Assembly (NCBI GenBank): GCA_031082125.1
Contig: JAVHLM010000006.1
Location: 62,001 to 126,000 of the forward strand
Reading direction: 5' to 3'
Origin: Candidatus Eremiobacterota bacterium
GTDB lineage: Bacteria; Vulcanimicrobiota; CADAWZ01; Ess09-12
DNA length: 64,000 nt
Part shown: positions 33,219-40,544 of the stretch, in pieces
How the letters are laid out: every line of letters starts with the position of its first letter
Numbering within the stretch: position 1 is the stretch's first letter
Notes under the pieces: generated by a model
Seen by the model: the letters and a program-made list of their open reading frames with translations, nothing else
Databases searched by the model: none
Told to the model about the DNA's origin: nothing
Position numbers and translations under genes: made by a program

Positions 33219-34775
33219 CTACCTCTTGCCGTTTTCCACGACCCTTATGGTGCCCATGGTGTAATCGACAGGGCCCTGGATATGGGCGCCTCCCTCGACC
33301 TCGATGGTGATGTAATCAATGATCTGGCGCGTGATGAGGTCGCCGGGCCTGAGAATGGGGATGCCCGGGGGATAAGGAGTGACGAGCTCTCCGCAGATGA
33401 AGCCCTCGGAGTCGTTGAAGGGGATTGTCACCTGTTTCGCCACGAAGGCATCGCGGGGAATCATCAGCGACGGGGGCCAGTCGGGGAGCTCGAAACGCTT
33501 GCCCTGCTTGCTTCTGTACTGCTCAATCTTGTCCATGCTCGTGGGATACTTCCTTGTCCTTGACACTTCCCTCAGGGCTCGTATGAGGGCCTCGATCATC
33601 CCTTCATTGTGGCCTATGGTCACAAGGGCGATATTGTTGAAGATATCGGAGAGCTCAATCTGGATATTGAAGTCGTAGCGGAGAATCTTCTCCATGTCAT
33701 AGCCCGTGTAGCCGAGCTCCCTGGCGGTAAAGACTATCCTCGTGGGATCAAAGTCAAAGACTCCCGGCCTGCCGATAATCTCCCTGCCGTAGCAGTGCAT
33801 GCCGGGAATGGTATTAATCTCCTCTCTCAGGTGGGCTGCCAGGGCAATGGTTCTCGTGAGGAGCTTTTTTCCCTCTGTGGCCATCTGCTTGCGGGCCACG
33901 TCCAGAGAGGCCACCAGGAGGCAGCTCGGGCTCGTGGAGAGAAAAAGGCGGAGCACCGAGTGGACCCGTCCCACGTCAACGCGCCCGCTGCGGACGTGGA
34001 GCATCGATGCCTGCGACATCCCGGCAATAATCTTATGGGTGCTGTTGACGCAGATATCGGCTCCGGCCTGCAGGGCAGAGAGGGGAAGCTCAGGGTGGAA
34101 GCGCAGGTGCGCCCCCCAGGCCTCATCAACCATTGCCACTTTGTGGTGCTTGTGGATGAGATCCACAAGGCCCTTGATATCTGCAGTGGCGCCGTAGTAG
34201 GTAGGGCTCACTATAAGGACCGCTACGGCGTCGGGGTTGTCAATAAGGGACATCTCCAGCGTCTTCGTGGTCACGTTGTGATCGACCTGCATCTCGAAAT
34301 CAAACTCGGGCTCCACATAAACCGGTATGGCGCCGCTCAGGATGAGGGCCCCCGTGGTGGAGCGATGCGCGTTGCGCGGCACGATGATCTTGTCGCCGGG
34401 GTTGCAGACCGAGAGGATCATCGCGTGGTTTCCCGACGAGGAGCCGTTGATGAGGAAATAGGTGTAATCGGCTCCGTAGGCCTTTGCCGCGAGCTCCTGG
34501 GCTTTCTTGCACACGTTGAGGGGCTGGTGGATGTCATCGAGTCCCAGGACCTGGGTGATATCGGCAGCCAAACCGTACTCCTTGACAAAATCACGGAACT
34601 CCTTGGGTGTGCCCCTCCCCTGCTGGTGGCCCGGCACATGAAAAGGGATGGTCCCTTCCGTCACGTAGTGCAGGAGGCCGTCAAAGTAAGGAGTGCCTGT
34701 CTGTTCGCGGAATCCCTCCTGCTCTACCAGCTCTTCGTGGAGGTTCATCTCGACTGTTGCTGCATCTGGGCTCAT
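33219..34775 (-). CDS. Orn/Lys/Arg decarboxylase family (PLP)
   Basis: A fold-type I PLP decarboxylase making a polyamine precursor. Signatures are HVPGHQQGRG, LINGSSSGNHAM, MVDEAWGAHLRFHP and the Schiff-base lysine in NSTHKIIAGMSQ, with a C-terminal domain ending TPYPPGIPILRPGD. Length (518 residues) fits the Bacillus SpeA/YaaO group. Substrate (Arg, Lys or Orn) cannot be read off. The ATG at 34775 has AAAGGA at 9 bases; a GTG 12 codons earlier is possible. In Bacillus yaaO also lies next to tmk. The window's agmatine deiminase-like gene could be linked metabolically, but it is 26 kb away. Confidence 0.93.
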   Translation of the reverse strand: MSPDAATVEMNLHEELVEQEGFREQTGTPYFDGLLHYVTEGTIPFHVPGHQQGRGTPKEFRDFVKEYGLAADITQVLGLDDIHQPLNVCKKAQELAAKAYGADYTYFLINGSSSGNHAMILSVCNPGDKIIVPRNAHRSTTGALILSGAIPVYVEPEFDFEMQVDHNVTTKTLEMSLIDNPDAVAVLIVSPTYYGATADIKGLVDLIHKHHKVAMVDEAWGAHLRFHPELPLSALQAGADICVNSTHKIIAGMSQASMLHVRSGRVDVGRVHSVLRLFLSTSPSCLLVASLDVARKQMATEGKKLLTRTIALAAHLREEINTIPGMHCYGREIIGRPGVFDFDPTRIVFTARELGYTGYDMEKILRYDFNIQIELSDIFNNIALVTIGHNEGMIEALIRALREVSRTRKYPTSMDKIEQYRSKQGKRFELPDWPPSLMIPRDAFVAKQVTIPFNDSEGFICGELVTPYPPGIPILRPGDLITRQIIDYITIEVEGGAHIQGPVDYTMGTIRVVENGKR

Positions 34776-34826
34776 TTCATCGTTCCTTTCCTGGGTATAT
34801 GGGGTATCCACTTTCCGGTATCCTTG

Positions 34827-35321
34827 CTATTCAAGATAGGGCAGCCACTCGGGAGGAGGCTCCAGGAGCGAGAAAAGCAGAAGGCTCTGAGGGGAAGGCT
34901 TCCGCGGCATCCTCATGAGGGTCATATTCGCATCGGCGAGGGCCCTGTTGTTTTTCCTGTTGTTGCACTCCTTGCAGGCACAGACCAGGTTCCCCCACGT
35001 GGACTCGCCGCCCCTGGAACGGGGTATCACATGGTCTATCGTCATGTGCCTTGTCTCCTGGCGGCCGCAGTACTGGCATGTAAAGCCGTCACGGACCAGG
35101 ATATACTTCCTCGTGAGGGGCACCTGGCGGTGAGGCACATGGATGAAGTTCATAAGCCTTATCACCGACGGTACGGCAAAGACAAGACGGGGGGTCCTTA
35201 TAAGAAGCCCGTTATGGATCACCACTTCGGCCTTCCTCAGGAATATCATCTTGATGGCTCTCCTTACCGACGTGGTGTTGAGCGGCTGATTGGTGGCGTT
35301 CAGGACCAGAACCCTGTTCAT
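34827..35321 (-). CDS. HNH endonuclease
   Basis: A 164-residue HNH nuclease with zinc cysteines CQYCGRQ and CKECNNRK and the HNH core TIDHVIPRSRGGEST. The N-terminal arm MNRVLVLNATNQPLNTTSVR is the typical start of the stand-alone family common in Cyanobacteria and Chloroflexi, with an unclear, probably housekeeping role. It is 51 bases upstream of the decarboxylase start and is likely the first gene of the long operon, under the promoter at 35376. Confidence 0.9.
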   Translation of the reverse strand: MNRVLVLNATNQPLNTTSVRRAIKMIFLRKAEVVIHNGLLIRTPRLVFAVPSVIRLMNFIHVPHRQVPLTRKYILVRDGFTCQYCGRQETRHMTIDHVIPRSRGGESTWGNLVCACKECNNRKNNRALADANMTLMRMPRKPSPQSLLLFSLLEPPPEWLPYLE

Positions 35322-35375
35322 AGCGTGCCTTGCGCCCTTGCACCCCCTTGCGATTTATCATTTATTTTGAAATAT

Positions 35376-35384
35376 ATTATACCA
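35376..35384 (-). promoter_or_regulatory. Extended -10 promoter of the HNH-to-amgK operon
   Basis: TGGTATAAT on the minus strand is a perfect extended -10 element, inside an A/T-rich island otherwise absent from this GC-rich stretch. No good -35 is present. Predicted transcription starts near 35369, about 48 bases before the HNH ATG. Confidence 0.6.
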
Positions 35385-35451
35385 TAAATACATGGGAGAA
35401 GATCGTTCTGCCGTAATTTTTTCGTCGCTCCTTATCAAACCCGGCAGGGCT

Positions 35452-36237
35452 TCATGCCAGCTCCGCGGTGACCGCCTCACCGCGACCGGCACAGAGCGCC
35501 TCGGAGGCACTGGCGCCATAGACAAACAGCTCAAGAGCTCCGCTCGAGTTGAAGAGGGCGCTCCAGGGTTTCCCCCCGCCTTCCTCATATGAGCAGGCCA
35601 CTCCCTCATGGCGCTGATGGCGGAACAGCACTGTTCTCAAGGGGCGTCCCTTGAGATGCTCCACCCTGATATTGGAGATAAGGTTGCCGAACCTGTCAAT
35701 GGCCACTATCTCACCCTCAAGCCTCTCCTCCCCGCAAGTGACTTCAGGGAAGGGAAGAGTCACCATCTCCCGTATTTCCTCGCCAAACTCCCCTGGAGAG
35801 ACACCATTCAGGAGATAGGCAGCCACAGGGGCGAAAATATCACGGCCGTGGAATGTGGAGCTCACGGCGGGAAGAAAATACTTCCCGCAGGTCACGGAAT
35901 AGAGCTTCACCGTGCCAATGCGCCGCGCTGCCAGGGTGAGGAGGCCGTTGTCAGGCGCCACGAAGAAGTATCCTCCCCCTTCCATCAGGAGCGCCTGCCT
36001 CGAGGTCCCCACGCCGGGATCAATTACAGCGGCAAAGACGGAGCCCCCGGGAAAATAAGGGAAGGCGCTCTCCAGCATCAGGGCCCCGGCCGCCACATCG
36101 CGGGGCGGCACACCGTGGGAGATGTCCACCACGGTGGCACCGGGAGAAAGTGAATAGATAACGGCCTTCATGATCCCCGCGAAGGCGTCTTGAGTGCCGA
36201 AATCGGTGAGGAGGCCCAGAAGCGCCACTTCATTCAC
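35452..36237 (-). CDS. SAM hydroxide adenosyltransferase (DUF62 family)
   Basis: DUF62 enzymes hydrolyse S-adenosylmethionine to adenosine and methionine and are related to fluorinase and chlorinase. Seen here: GLLTDFGTQDAFAGIMKAVI, VIDPGVGTSRQALLM, FVAPDNGLLT and STFHGRDIFAPVAAYL. The Asp-Arg-His set of the hydrolase type appears in the FHGRD segment, and there is no halide-specific loop I can name. GTG at 36237 overlaps the yjbQ stop by 8 bases. A GTG three codons on (36228) has GGGGGTGA at better spacing and may be the true start. Confidence 0.9.
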   Translation of the reverse strand: MNEVALLGLLTDFGTQDAFAGIMKAVIYSLSPGATVVDISHGVPPRDVAAGALMLESAFPYFPGGSVFAAVIDPGVGTSRQALLMEGGGYFFVAPDNGLLTLAARRIGTVKLYSVTCGKYFLPAVSSTFHGRDIFAPVAAYLLNGVSPGEFGEEIREMVTLPFPEVTCGEERLEGEIVAIDRFGNLISNIRVEHLKGRPLRTVLFRHQRHEGVACSYEEGGGKPWSALFNSSGALELFVYGASASEALCAGRGEAVTAELA

Positions 36238-36661
36238 CCCCGCGAAGGCCCATCACCTGGCACACATACCGGCGAGACCGCGGACGGTTGTCAAAATCCA
36301 CAAGGATTATCTGCTGCCAGGTTCCCAGGATCAGTGCGCCCTTCTCAACAGGAACGGAAAGCGAGGGCCCCAGCATGCTTGCCCTCACATGGGAATGGCC
36401 ATTTCCGTCACCCCATCGCACATTGTGGGCATAACGGCGCCCTTCGGGAACAAGCTCCTCCCAGGTGCGGGCAAAGTCAGCCACGAGGCCGTCCTCATAC
36501 TCGATTGTCGTCACCGCCGCCGTGGCACCCGGCACAAAGACCGTGGCAAGACCCTCCAGAATCGAGGAGCGCGTCACTTCCGCCGCGACCTGGGAGGTAA
36601 TGTCAATCACCTGCCCGCCGCCCGAGGTGGCCACCTCAAGAGAGGCCCTGTGAACGTGCAT
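36230..36661 (-). CDS. YjbQ family protein (UPF0047)
   Basis: The 143-residue product matches YjbQ: DITSQVAAEV, GLATVFVPGATAAVTTIEYE, GDGNGHSHVRASMLGPSLSV and GTWQQIILVDFDNRPR with the conserved His and Asp. Family members can act as a weak thiamine-phosphate synthase in E. coli; the true role is unclear. I chose the ATG at 36661 for family length; an ATG at 36679 overlaps the zinc-ribbon stop. It is coupled on both sides. Confidence 0.87.
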   Translation of the reverse strand: MHVHRASLEVATSGGGQVIDITSQVAAEVTRSSILEGLATVFVPGATAAVTTIEYEDGLVADFARTWEELVPEGRRYAHNVRWGDGNGHSHVRASMLGPSLSVPVEKGALILGTWQQIILVDFDNRPRSRRYVCQVMGLRGGE

Positions 36662-36669
36662 TACTGCGC

Positions 36670-36825
36670 CTAGTTCCATTTCACCGACCAGGAAAAACGC
36701 GACACGTCTATCCATATGCGCTCGCCGCACTTCATGCAGTAGAACTCGATAAATTTCCGCGGCACATCAAACATGTCGTCGCGGCGCAGATATGTGCGGC
36801 ACCGCCGGCATTGAAGGGTGACCAT
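36670..36825 (-). CDS. Small zinc-ribbon protein
   Basis: Only 51 residues: MVTLQCRRCRTYLRRDDMFD at the start and FIEFYCMKCGERIWIDVSRF later, giving two CxxC pairs that would bind one zinc ion. AAGGAGGT lies 4 bases before the ATG, an ideal ribosome binding site, and the gene sits exactly between argF (10 bases) and yjbQ. No known family name comes to mind. A nucleic-acid or protein-binding adaptor is inference. Confidence 0.78.
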   Translation of the reverse strand: MVTLQCRRCRTYLRRDDMFDVPRKFIEFYCMKCGERIWIDVSRFSWSVKWN

Positions 36826-36835
36826 GAGAACCTCC

Positions 36836-37765
36836 TTACATAAGGGATGCCAGGATGGCTTTCTGGATGTGGAGCCTGTTTTCCGCCTGGTCAAAGACGG
36901 CCGACTGGGGGCCGTCGAGGACCTCGTTGGTAATCTCCTCGCCCCTGTGGGCCGGGAGGCAGTGAAGGACCACGGCGTTCTTTCTGCTCTGGGAGAGAAG
37001 CTTGCCGTCGATTCTATAGGGGAGGAAGTGGTTCTTCTTGCCGCCCTGGTCATCCTGCCCCATGCTTACCCATACGTCCGTATAGAGCACCTCTGCATCG
37101 CGGGCGGCATCATTCGGATCGGATCCCACGGTGACGCTGCCTCCGTTCATGAGGGCGAGTGCCTTGGCCTTTTCCACAAAGGCTTCATTGGGGAAATACC
37201 CTTCAGGGTGGGCCGTGTGAATGTGCATCCCCACGAGGGCCGCCCCCAGGAGGAGGCTGTGCGCCACATTGTTGCCGTCGCCGAAATAAGCGAGCTTGAG
37301 CCCCTTGAGCCTTCCGAATTTCTCCTGGACGGTGAAAAGATCCCCCAGGATCTGGCAGGGATGCTCGTCGTCAGAAAGGCCGTTAATCACCGGAACGGTG
37401 CTGTGCGCCGCAAGCTCGGCCACTGTCTGGTGGGCGAACACGCGGGCCATGATGCCGTTCACATAACGGGAGAGCACTTTTGCCGTGTCGCCTATGGTCT
37501 CGCCGCGCTTCAGCTGCATGTCCGATGAGGAGAGATAGAGCGCATGACCGCCGAGCTGGCTCACTCCCACTTCAAAGGAGACCCTCGTCCTTGTTGAGGG
37601 CTTCTCAAAAATCATGGCAAGGGTCTTTCCCTCGAGGCACTTGTGGGCGATGCCCGTTCTCTGCTCAATCTTGAGCTTGTCGGCAGTCCTGAGCAGGGCA
37701 TGTATCTCTTCACTCGCAAGGTCGCTTACCGATATGAGGCTTCTTCCTTTCATCGCTTGCGGCAT
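36836..37765 (-). CDS. argF: Ornithine carbamoyltransferase
   Basis: The enzyme makes citrulline from ornithine and carbamoyl phosphate. Binding motifs FEKPSTRTRVSFEVG, HPCQILGD and HCLPAHRGEEI are intact, and SMGQ binds ornithine in place of the aspartate loop. Length (309 residues) is normal. GGAGG sits 7 bases before the ATG at 37765. It heads an operon with the zinc ribbon, yjbQ and the SAM hydrolase and is divergent from the subtilisin-like gene. Other arg genes are not in the window. Confidence 0.95.
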   Translation of the reverse strand: MPQAMKGRSLISVSDLASEEIHALLRTADKLKIEQRTGIAHKCLEGKTLAMIFEKPSTRTRVSFEVGVSQLGGHALYLSSSDMQLKRGETIGDTAKVLSRYVNGIMARVFAHQTVAELAAHSTVPVINGLSDDEHPCQILGDLFTVQEKFGRLKGLKLAYFGDGNNVAHSLLLGAALVGMHIHTAHPEGYFPNEAFVEKAKALALMNGGSVTVGSDPNDAARDAEVLYTDVWVSMGQDDQGGKKNHFLPYRIDGKLLSQSRKNAVVLHCLPAHRGEEITNEVLDGPQSAVFDQAENRLHIQKAILASLM

Positions 37766-37862
37766 GGCATTTCCTCCTTATGCATGGTGATTCCCTCATG
37801 GTTCTCTGTGGCAGGAAAAAAGTAATTCGAGGGAGGGGCCTTGTTTCCTTCCCGGTGAAATA

Positions 37863-37879
37863 TTTACATTTTTTTAACA
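37863..37879 (+). promoter_or_regulatory. Pho-box-like direct repeat before the protease gene
   Basis: TTTACA-TTTTT-TTAACA, again two hexamers 11 bases apart. The distance to the -10 element (37912) is 32-33 bases, the same as at the 5'-nucleotidase promoter to within one base. Confidence 0.55.
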
Positions 37880-37911
37880 CCTGAGCCATTCATTCGCCCG
37901 CGTCCATATGC

Positions 37912-37917
37912 TATAGT
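37912..37917 (+). promoter_or_regulatory. -10 element of the subtilisin-like gene
   Basis: TATAGT with no recognisable -35 at 16-18 bases upstream, which fits activator dependence. The expected transcript would have a leader of about 50 bases before the ATG at 37973. Confidence 0.5.
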
Positions 37918-37972
37918 AGAAGGTGGACATAAATCTTAATTTGACATACTGAAAGAAAGGTTGGGATACACA

Positions 37973-39418
37973 ATGACAGCACCAGTAGGAAAATCAGGTC
38001 CTGAATACTTCAGCTATCAGCAGATGGTTGATCTCAACAAGGTCATGGAATCGCCAGGCTACAAGGGGCCGAAGGCCGAAGAGGCGGCACCCCGCGCCTC
38101 CCAGCCCTCAGACACCCTCGACGTCATCATCATATCGAAGCCCACGAAGTCGGGCTCAAAGGGGAGCGCGAGGACCCTTGGGAAAAACCTCGTGGAGAAA
38201 GGCGTCACCGTCGAGGATCAGCTCAAGACCATAGGCGGCGTCTCGGCGAAAGTGAAGCCCGAGCAGATGGAGCAGCTCAAGCAGGAAGGCTATATTGTCT
38301 ATGACAACTCGCCGCGGACCTTGGTGCCGGGCATCCCCAAGGTGAGGCTCGAGGGCAACAACTGGGACATGCCCAAGATTGACCCCGTCACGATGACAGG
38401 CGCTGACAAGCTCCAGGAAAAGGGCTTTGACGGCACGGGCAAGACAGTGGCTGTCGTTGACTCAGGATTCGAGAATCCGAAGTTCGAGCTCAAGGCCTGG
38501 AAGGATATGGCAGGGGAAAGCAGCGTTCCCGATGATGCCGTGGGCCATGGCACCCACGTGGCAGGGTGCGTGAACCAGATGGCCCCGGAAGCAGAGATTG
38601 TGGCAGTTCGCGTCATGGGCCCCGACGGCACGGGGAAGCCCTCCGATATCGTGAAAGGCATCGAATGGGTCATCAACAACAAGGAAAAACTCAACATCGA
38701 CGTGATGAACCTCTCGCTCGGCGCAGGGCCCGACGGCTATCCCTACTATTACGACCCCATCAACATGGCCGTGGAAGAGGCCATTGACAAGGGAATCACC
38801 GTCGTGAGCGCTGCAGGAAACAGCGGCCCCGAGCCCCAGACCATAGGCGGCCCCGCCGACGACCCGAAGGGGATCACCGTGGGCGCCGGGCTGAACGCGA
38901 AAAAGGTGAGCGACTTCTCAAGCCGCGGCCCCACCGACGATGGCTTTGAAAAGCCCGATATCGTCGCCCCCGGGGAATATATCGTGTCCTGGATGGTGCC
39001 CGATTCCCAGATGGGAAAAACGGCCCAGATCGTCCAGACCCTGAGGAACATGAGCATCGACCAGCTCACCGAACTGCTGATGAAGAAACCGGAGCTCATC
39101 GAGGCCTTCGGCCTCCCCGAGAACATCCTGGAGTACCCGGATAAGGAACGGGAAAAGATGATCAAGACCTCCCTTCCCCCCATGTTCGTCACTGACAAGG
39201 AACATATGGCGGCGCCTGGAACTTCCTTTGCCGCCCCCCTCGTCTCGGGAATCGCCGCCGATCTCAAGGAGGCGAATCCCAGGCTCAGCCCTGAGGATAT
39301 CAAGAGCGTGCTGATGGAGACTGCCGACAGCATGGGAAGCCAGTACGGCGTCTATGACCAGGGGAAGGGCTTCGTGGACGCGAAGGAAGCCATGGACAAG
39401 GCGACGGGCAAAGGCTAA
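37973..39418 (+). CDS. Subtilisin-like serine protease
   Basis: An S8 peptidase of 481 residues with the triad Asp163 (VAVVDSGFE), His192 (GHGTHVAG) and Ser418 (GTSFAAPLVSG). Asn of the oxyanion hole is in AAGNSGPEP. An I9-like propeptide (about 40-125, DTLDVIIISKPTKSG to DNSPRTLVP) precedes it. There is no Sec signal peptide: the first 40 residues are polar. Between Asn and Ser an insert of about 110 residues (helical, LRNMSIDQLTELLMKKPELI) breaks the usual spacing. ATG 37973 has GGGA at 6 bases; a TTG four codons upstream is less likely. A strong terminator follows. Confidence 0.93.
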   Translation: MTAPVGKSGPEYFSYQQMVDLNKVMESPGYKGPKAEEAAPRASQPSDTLDVIIISKPTKSGSKGSARTLGKNLVEKGVTVEDQLKTIGGVSAKVKPEQMEQLKQEGYIVYDNSPRTLVPGIPKVRLEGNNWDMPKIDPVTMTGADKLQEKGFDGTGKTVAVVDSGFENPKFELKAWKDMAGESSVPDDAVGHGTHVAGCVNQMAPEAEIVAVRVMGPDGTGKPSDIVKGIEWVINNKEKLNIDVMNLSLGAGPDGYPYYYDPINMAVEEAIDKGITVVSAAGNSGPEPQTIGGPADDPKGITVGAGLNAKKVSDFSSRGPTDDGFEKPDIVAPGEYIVSWMVPDSQMGKTAQIVQTLRNMSIDQLTELLMKKPELIEAFGLPENILEYPDKEREKMIKTSLPPMFVTDKEHMAAPGTSFAAPLVSGIAADLKEANPRLSPEDIKSVLMETADSMGSQYGVYDQGKGFVDAKEAMDKATGKG

Positions 39419-39433
39419 GACTCGCGAAACAGA

Positions 39434-39462
39434 AGAGGCCCCTCAGGGGGCCTCTTTTTTTT
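39434..39462 (+). terminator. Intrinsic terminator of the protease gene
   Basis: AGAGGCCCC-TCAG-GGGGCCTCT is a perfect 9-bp stem followed by a run of eight T, 15 bases after the stop codon. On the other strand the stem adjoins the pseudokinase stop but lacks a T-run. Confidence 0.9.
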
Positions 39463-40357
39463 ACCTTTTCTTCATGAAGCCGAAGAGCTTGTCAATGATG
39501 CCTGCCTTGCGGGGCGCCTCGGTATTCCTTGATGACGGCTCGCTCCTCGAGGAGGTGTCGAGCTTCAGGATATCCTCCTTGACCTCCGAGATCATCTGGT
39601 ACCGCTCATCGGGATTGATGGCCAGGCATTTCATCACAATGGACTCAGCCCCGGAGGGTATGGTGCTGTTGAAAGCAGCGGGGGAGGGGAAGTTGAAATT
39701 CATCGAGCCCACGTCCTGGTTGGTGAGCAGGTTGTAGAAGGTGGCGCCGAAGCTGTAAATATCAGACCGCACGTCGGACTTCTGTTTGCCGTACTGTTCA
39801 GGTGAAGTGTAGCCGGGGTTCCATACAAAGACCGTGTCAATGGTCTTTATCTCGTCAAACTGCCGGGCCATCCCGAAATTGGTGAGCTTGATATCGTTTT
39901 TGAAGGTGAGCACGATGCTTGAAGGCTGAATGCCCCGGACAATGATCGGCTTTTCCTTGGTATGGAGGTAGGTGACGATATCGCAGAGCTGAAGGGCCCA
40001 GGGAGCCACGTCCTTGAACTCGAAGGGGGTGCCCCGGCTCTTGAGGAGCACTTCAAGGGGATCGCCCTCAATAAACTCGGTGATGAAGTAATGACAGTCC
40101 ACACCGGTGAAAAAGTCCACAAACCTGGGGATGCCCGGGTGCGAGAGCGACGAGAGTATCTGCGCCTCTTTCTGGGCAAGCTCAACGCGGGAGCTTTTCC
40201 CGCTCTTGGTCTTGGCTTTTATCTCCCTCACACTGAGGGCGGCACCATGGGAAAGCTTGTCATGGGCAAGGTAGAGCACATGGTCGGGAGTCTCCTCAAT
40301 GATCCGGGCGATCTCATAACGCCCCTTGAGAACTTTCCCTTCCTTCAGTTCCCCCAA
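39461..40357 (-). CDS. Soluble pseudokinase
   Basis: The Ser/Thr kinase fold is clear (KGRYEIARIIEETPDHVLYLAHD at the start, PGYTSPEQYG and DVRSDIYSFGATFYNLLT in the C-lobe), but the key residues are replaced. VAIK reads SVREI (Lys to Arg), HRDxKPxN reads VRGIQPSS (Asp to Gly, Lys to Gln, Asn to Ser), and DFG reads NFG. No transmembrane helix is present. The TTG at 40357 follows AAGGAGGGAG at 6 bases and gives the usual beginning; an ATG at 40420 is in frame but lacks a good site. It is the second pseudokinase in the window (see 3940-5799). Regulatory or binding function is inference. Confidence 0.83.
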   Translation of the reverse strand: MGELKEGKVLKGRYEIARIIEETPDHVLYLAHDKLSHGAALSVREIKAKTKSGKSSRVELAQKEAQILSSLSHPGIPRFVDFFTGVDCHYFITEFIEGDPLEVLLKSRGTPFEFKDVAPWALQLCDIVTYLHTKEKPIIVRGIQPSSIVLTFKNDIKLTNFGMARQFDEIKTIDTVFVWNPGYTSPEQYGKQKSDVRSDIYSFGATFYNLLTNQDVGSMNFNFPSPAAFNSTIPSGAESIVMKCLAINPDERYQMISEVKEDILKLDTSSRSEPSSRNTEAPRKAGIIDKLFGFMKKR

Positions 40358-40544
40358 AGCAATCTCCCTCCTTGTGGCATGATTAAGGGATTTTCCAATC
40401 AAGCAGAGTATCCCCTTCATGGAAGGGGATCCCTTTCTTTTTCTTATGTATTAGGTATTGAAGGGCATTTCTCCTTCTCTCCCGCTCTTACGGGGAATAT
40501 TACCCTTGATGAGGAGAAGATCACCGAATCGCGGCTGCCTGTTC

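Noticed and set aside
33609-35387. 592-codon open frame on the plus strand opposite the decarboxylase and HNH genes
   Set aside because: It has no recognisable domain, starts without a good site, and is antisense to two clearly conserved genes. Long antisense frames are common at this GC content.
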